NCBI GenBank assembly: GCA_019137115.1 | Contig: JAGVSV010000216.1 | Location: forward strand, 1 to 9,821 | Direction: 5' to 3' | Length of the DNA: 9,821 nt | Origin: Bacillota bacterium | GTDB lineage: Bacteria > Bacillota > Clostridia > Christensenellales > Aristaeellaceae | Part shown: piece by piece, positions 7,308-9,821 of the stretch | Layout of the letters: every line of letters starts with the position of its first letter | Numbering within the stretch: position 1 is the stretch's first letter | Made by a program: the position numbers and the translations under genes | Notes under the pieces: generated by a model | Told to the model about the DNA's origin: nothing | Databases searched by the model: none | Seen by the model: the letters and a program-made list of their open reading frames with translations, nothing else

Positions 7308-7708
7308 TCGCGCGCAAGTGGGCAGGCCGGGCGGTGGCCGCCGTGCTGTGTGTGGCGCTGGCGATATACATCGCCACCACGCGGGGCTTTGCGCTCACCG
7401 CGCCCTGGGCAAGGCAGACCGAAGGGATCAGCGACGGCTTCTTTGTGGTGGGCCTGTTTGCCACGGGCATCGGCGCGCTGGCGCTGATCGCCACCACCGG
7501 ATTTTTTGACATGTTCGCCTATGGCGTGAAGAGCCTGGTGATGTTCTTTACCGCGCTGGTCAGGCCGGAGGATCACGGGAACTACTTTGACTTCCATCAG
7601 GGGCGCGAAGCGCGCCGTGCAAAGCCGCGCTATTTCGTGTTGCTGCTGGGCGTGGCGCATTTGGCGGTATCCGCCGCCTTCTGGGTGTTGCACAACGCCA
7701 GCGTCTGA
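7304..7708 (+). CDS. DUF3899 family small membrane protein
   Basis: This 134-residue hydrophobic protein has a membrane helix at about 8-26, a second at about 43-65, a probable membrane-associated segment at about 67-83 and a last helix at about 110-129. Between the last two lies a charged cytoplasmic-looking loop (PEDHGNYFDFHQGREARR, 88-105). The patterns SDGFFVVGLF (43-52) and GFFDMFAYGVKS (66-77) match what I know of DUF3899, a Firmicutes family without an assigned function. The ATG shares the sequence ATGA with the stop of the oppF-like gene, and only a weak AGG (7297-7299) precedes it, so translation is probably coupled to oppF. It is the last gene before the terminator, hence probably co-transcribed with the importer. 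No role in peptide uptake can be read from the sequence; a structural or regulatory membrane partner is only a guess. Confidence 0.82.
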   Translation: MIARKWAGRAVAAVLCVALAIYIATTRGFALTAPWARQTEGISDGFFVVGLFATGIGALALIATTGFFDMFAYGVKSLVMFFTALVRPEDHGNYFDFHQGREARRAKPRYFVLLLGVAHLAVSAAFWVLHNASV

Positions 7709-7727
7709 CCTCTATCCGTGATCCATT

Positions 7728-7763
7728 CCCGCCCGCGGCCGTTGCCCCGGGCGGGCTTTTCTT
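7728..7763 (+). terminator. Intrinsic terminator of the opp-DUF3899 operon
   Basis: CCCGCCCG (7728-7735) pairs perfectly with CGGGCGGG (7748-7755). An inner GGC/GCC stem (7737-7739 with 7744-7746) closes a CGTT loop, leaving one C-C mismatch. CTTTTCTT follows directly at 7756-7763. It lies 20 bases after the DUF3899 stop codon and is oriented to end the transporter transcript before uvrB. Confidence 0.85.
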
Positions 7764-7770
7764 CTACAAT
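7742..7770 (+). promoter_or_regulatory. Candidate sigma-A-type promoter of uvrB
   Basis: TTGCCC (7742-7747, 4 of 6 to TTGACA) and TACAAT (7765-7770, 5 of 6 to TATAAT) are exactly 17 bases apart, and the -10 ends 31 bases before the uvrB ATG. The -35 lies in the loop and inner stem of the upstream terminator. No LexA-type box (GAAC-N4-GTTC, or CTG-N10-CAG) is evident between the terminator and the start codon, so SOS control is not supported from this sequence. Confidence 0.55.
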
Positions 7771-7789
7771 GAAAGGGCGCATCCGCGCG

Positions 7790-7796
7790 AAAGGAG
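7790..7796 (+). promoter_or_regulatory. Ribosome binding site fixing the uvrB start
   Basis: AAAGGAG lies 5 bases before the ATG at 7802. The same frame is open upstream, with ATGs at 7718 and 7769, but 7718 is before the terminator stem and 7769 overlaps the predicted -10. This RBS therefore decides for 7802, which also yields the standard UvrB N-terminus. Confidence 0.85.
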
Positions 7797-7801
7797 TGCT
7801 G

Positions 7802-9817
7802 ATGGACAACCGTTTCAAGCTGGTGGCCCCCTACACGCCCAAGGGCGATCAGCCACGGGCGATTGACGCGCTGGTGAAGGGCTTTCAGGACGGCATACCG
7901 GCGCAGACGCTGCTGGGCGTGACCGGCTCGGGCAAGACGTTCACCATGGCGTCGGTGATTGAGCGCGTGCAGCGCCCCACGCTGGTCATCGCGCACAACA
8001 AAACGCTGGCCGCGCAGCTGTGCGCCGAATTCCGCGCGTTCTTTCCGGACAGCGCGGTGGAATATTTTGTCAGCTATTATGATTATTACCAGCCGGAGGC
8101 CTACATCGCCTCCAGCGACACCTATATTGAGAAGGAAACCTCCGTCAACGACGAAATTGACCGCCTGCGGCACAGCGCCACCGCCGCCTTGCGCGAGCGG
8201 CGCGATGTGATCATCGTGGCGTCGGTCAGCTGCATCTACTCCATGGGCGACCCCAGCGAGTATGAGGGGCAGATGGTGTCCCTGCGGCCGGGCATGCGCA
8301 TGTCGCCGGAGCAGCTGGCCGCAGAACTGGTGGACATCCAGTACGACCGCAACGACATCGCCTTTGCGCGCGGCATGTTCCGCATGCGCGGCGACGTGGT
8401 GGAGATCATCCCCGTGGGCTCCCGCGAGGACGGCATCCGCGTGGAGTTTTTGGGCGACGAAATCGAGCGCGTCAGCGAGTTCAAGGTGACCACTGGGCGC
8501 GCGGTGCGGCAGGTGACGCACACTGCGGTGTTCCCCGCGTCGCACTACATCACCGCCGAGGACGGCCGCGAGGCCGCGATCAAGCAGATTGAAGCCGACC
8601 TGGAGCAGCAGGTGGCCTTCTTTGAGCGCGAGAACCGCGCCATTGAGGCCCAGCGCATTGCCCAGCGCACGCACTATGACATCGAAATGATGCGCGAGAT
8701 CGGCTACTGCGCGGGCATTGAAAACTACAGCCGCTACTTTGACGGCCGCAAGCCCGGCGACCCGCCCTATTCGCTGCTGAGCTACTTTCCCCGGGATTTT
8801 ATCGTGTTCATCGATGAAAGCCATGTGACCATCCCGCAGATCAGGGGCATGTACGCCGGAGACCGCGCACGCAAGATTCAGCTGGTGGACTATGGGTTCC
8901 GGCTGCCCAGCGCGTTTGACAACCGCCCGCTCACCTTTGAGGAGTTTGAGGCGCGCATCGGGCAGGCGTGCTTTGTGTCGGCCACACCGGGCGACTACGA
9001 GGCCGAACACGCCGGGCAAACCGTGGAGCAGTTGATCCGCCCCACCGGGCTGCTGGACCCTAAGATCATTGTGCGGCCGGCGACCGGGCAGGTGGACGAC
9101 CTGCTGGGCGAGATCCGCGAGGTCACTGCCCAGGGGTTCCGCGTGCTGGTGACCACGCTGACCAAGAACATGGCGGAGCGCCTCACCGATTACCTGCGCG
9201 AGGACGGCGTGCGCGTGCGCTATCTGCACAGCGACATCAAAACCATGGAACGCATGGAGCTGCTGCGCGACCTGCGCCTGGGCGAGTATGACGTGCTGGT
9301 GGGGATCAACCTGTTAAGGGAGGGGTTGGACCTGCCGGAAGTGGCGCTTGTGGCCATTTTGGACGCGGATAAGGAGGGTTTTCTGCGTTCGGAGACCAGT
9401 CTGATCCAAACCGTGGGCCGCGCCGCGCGCAACACCGAGGGCCGGGTCATCATGTACGCCGATGAACCCACCGACAGCATGATGCGCGCCATCGGCGAAA
9501 CCGCCCGCCGCCGCGACATCCAGAAGGACTTCAACGAAAAGCACGGCATCACGCCCGAAACCATCCAGAATGCCATCCGCGATCTGATTGAAATCACCGC
9601 CCAACAGGACAGCAAGGACGGCCAGGTCCTCACCGAGGAGGAGCGCGCCGCGTTCCTGCGCAGCCTGGAGGATCAGATGCTGACCGCCGCTGGCAACCTC
9701 GATTTTGAGCGAGCGGCAAAGCTGCGCGATGAACTGTTCAAACTCAAGGGCGAAAAGCCCATCGAAAAAACACAGCCACAGCCGGTGCGCCGCCGCAGAA
9801 GCACGCGCCACCGCTGA
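7802..9817 (+). CDS. uvrB: Excinuclease ABC subunit B, UvrB
   Basis: This is a complete UvrB of 671 residues, the usual length. In nucleotide excision repair UvrA loads it on damaged DNA, where it verifies the lesion and recruits UvrC for incision. It starts MDNRFKLVAPYTPKGDQPRA, the conserved N-terminus. Walker A GVTGSGKT is at 39-46. The beta-hairpin that inserts between DNA strands carries the aromatic set Y92, Y93, Y95 and Y96 (within YFVSYYDYYQPEAY, 88-101). The DESH box is at 338-341, SATPGDYE at 393-400, the helicase block GINLLREGLDLPEV at 501-514 and motif VI QTVGRAARN at 536-544. The C-terminal UVR motif (about 616-650), which binds UvrA and UvrC, is present and followed by a basic tail (RRRRSTRHR). 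No key residue is missing. It is separated from the transporter operon by a terminator and its own candidate promoter. The next gene lies beyond the window; uvrA would be usual in Firmicutes. Confidence 0.98.
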   Translation: MDNRFKLVAPYTPKGDQPRAIDALVKGFQDGIPAQTLLGVTGSGKTFTMASVIERVQRPTLVIAHNKTLAAQLCAEFRAFFPDSAVEYFVSYYDYYQPEAYIASSDTYIEKETSVNDEIDRLRHSATAALRERRDVIIVASVSCIYSMGDPSEYEGQMVSLRPGMRMSPEQLAAELVDIQYDRNDIAFARGMFRMRGDVVEIIPVGSREDGIRVEFLGDEIERVSEFKVTTGRAVRQVTHTAVFPASHYITAEDGREAAIKQIEADLEQQVAFFERENRAIEAQRIAQRTHYDIEMMREIGYCAGIENYSRYFDGRKPGDPPYSLLSYFPRDFIVFIDESHVTIPQIRGMYAGDRARKIQLVDYGFRLPSAFDNRPLTFEEFEARIGQACFVSATPGDYEAEHAGQTVEQLIRPTGLLDPKIIVRPATGQVDDLLGEIREVTAQGFRVLVTTLTKNMAERLTDYLREDGVRVRYLHSDIKTMERMELLRDLRLGEYDVLVGINLLREGLDLPEVALVAILDADKEGFLRSETSLIQTVGRAARNTEGRVIMYADEPTDSMMRAIGETARRRDIQKDFNEKHGITPETIQNAIRDLIEITAQQDSKDGQVLTEEERAAFLRSLEDQMLTAAGNLDFERAAKLRDELFKLKGEKPIEKTQPQPVRRRRSTRHR

Positions 9818-9821
9818 AGGG

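Noticed and set aside
7712..9229. A 505-residue open frame on the - strand opposite uvrB
   Set aside because: It is fully antisense to an unmistakable, complete uvrB. Its composition (His, Ala, Gly, Val and Arg rich) is what GC-rich third positions produce in the complementary frame.
9815..9821. TGAAGGG at the window end as the RBS of a following gene such as uvrA
   Set aside because: Too few bases remain to see a start codon, so this cannot be supported.

Overview
The window reads as a chromosomal segment of a GC-rich member of the Firmicutes, probably class Clostridia (Oscillospirales- or Christensenellales-like). This is inferred from the style of the Opp proteins, a DUF3899 membrane protein (a family I know from Firmicutes), strong AAAGGAG-type ribosome binding sites and tight gene packing. 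All genes lie on the + strand. I see no mobile element, RNA gene, CRISPR array or sign of recent transfer, and no gene-free stretch longer than about 120 bases.

Positions 1-7307 hold a five-gene oligopeptide/dipeptide-type ABC importer operon: the 3' part of a substrate-binding lipoprotein gene (oppA-like, cut by the window edge), two permease genes (oppB-like, oppC-like) and two ATPase genes (oppD-like, oppF-like). A perfect 12-bp GC-rich hairpin with a TTCG loop separates the binding-protein gene from the permeases. It probably sets a high binding-protein to membrane-component ratio. From oppB onward the genes overlap or abut (1-nt overlap, 0 nt, 8-nt overlap), as expected for one coupled transcript. 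A small DUF3899 membrane protein gene follows with a 4-nt ATGA overlap and ends at a strong intrinsic terminator (about 7728-7763).

Positions 7802-9817 are a complete uvrB, with its own RBS and a candidate sigma-A-type promoter whose -35 lies inside the upstream terminator hairpin. UvrB is the damage-verifying helicase-like subunit of nucleotide excision repair and appears functionally unrelated to the transporter.

The unusual part is the architecture of the importer. Three subunits carry large extra segments compared with the textbook OppBCDF: about 170 extra extracytoplasmic residues in the oppC-like permease, about 370 mainly helical residues between the Q-loop and signature motif of the oppD-like ATPase, and about 90 helical residues between Walker A and the Q-loop of the oppF-like ATPase. 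The oppD-like ATPase has also replaced all four C-terminal cysteines that normally coordinate an Fe-S cluster. All ATPase catalytic motifs are intact, so this looks like a working, elaborated lineage of peptide importer. From memory, similar inserted versions occur in other Clostridia, so the layout is probably a clade trait rather than unique to this genome. What the inserts do is not known to me.
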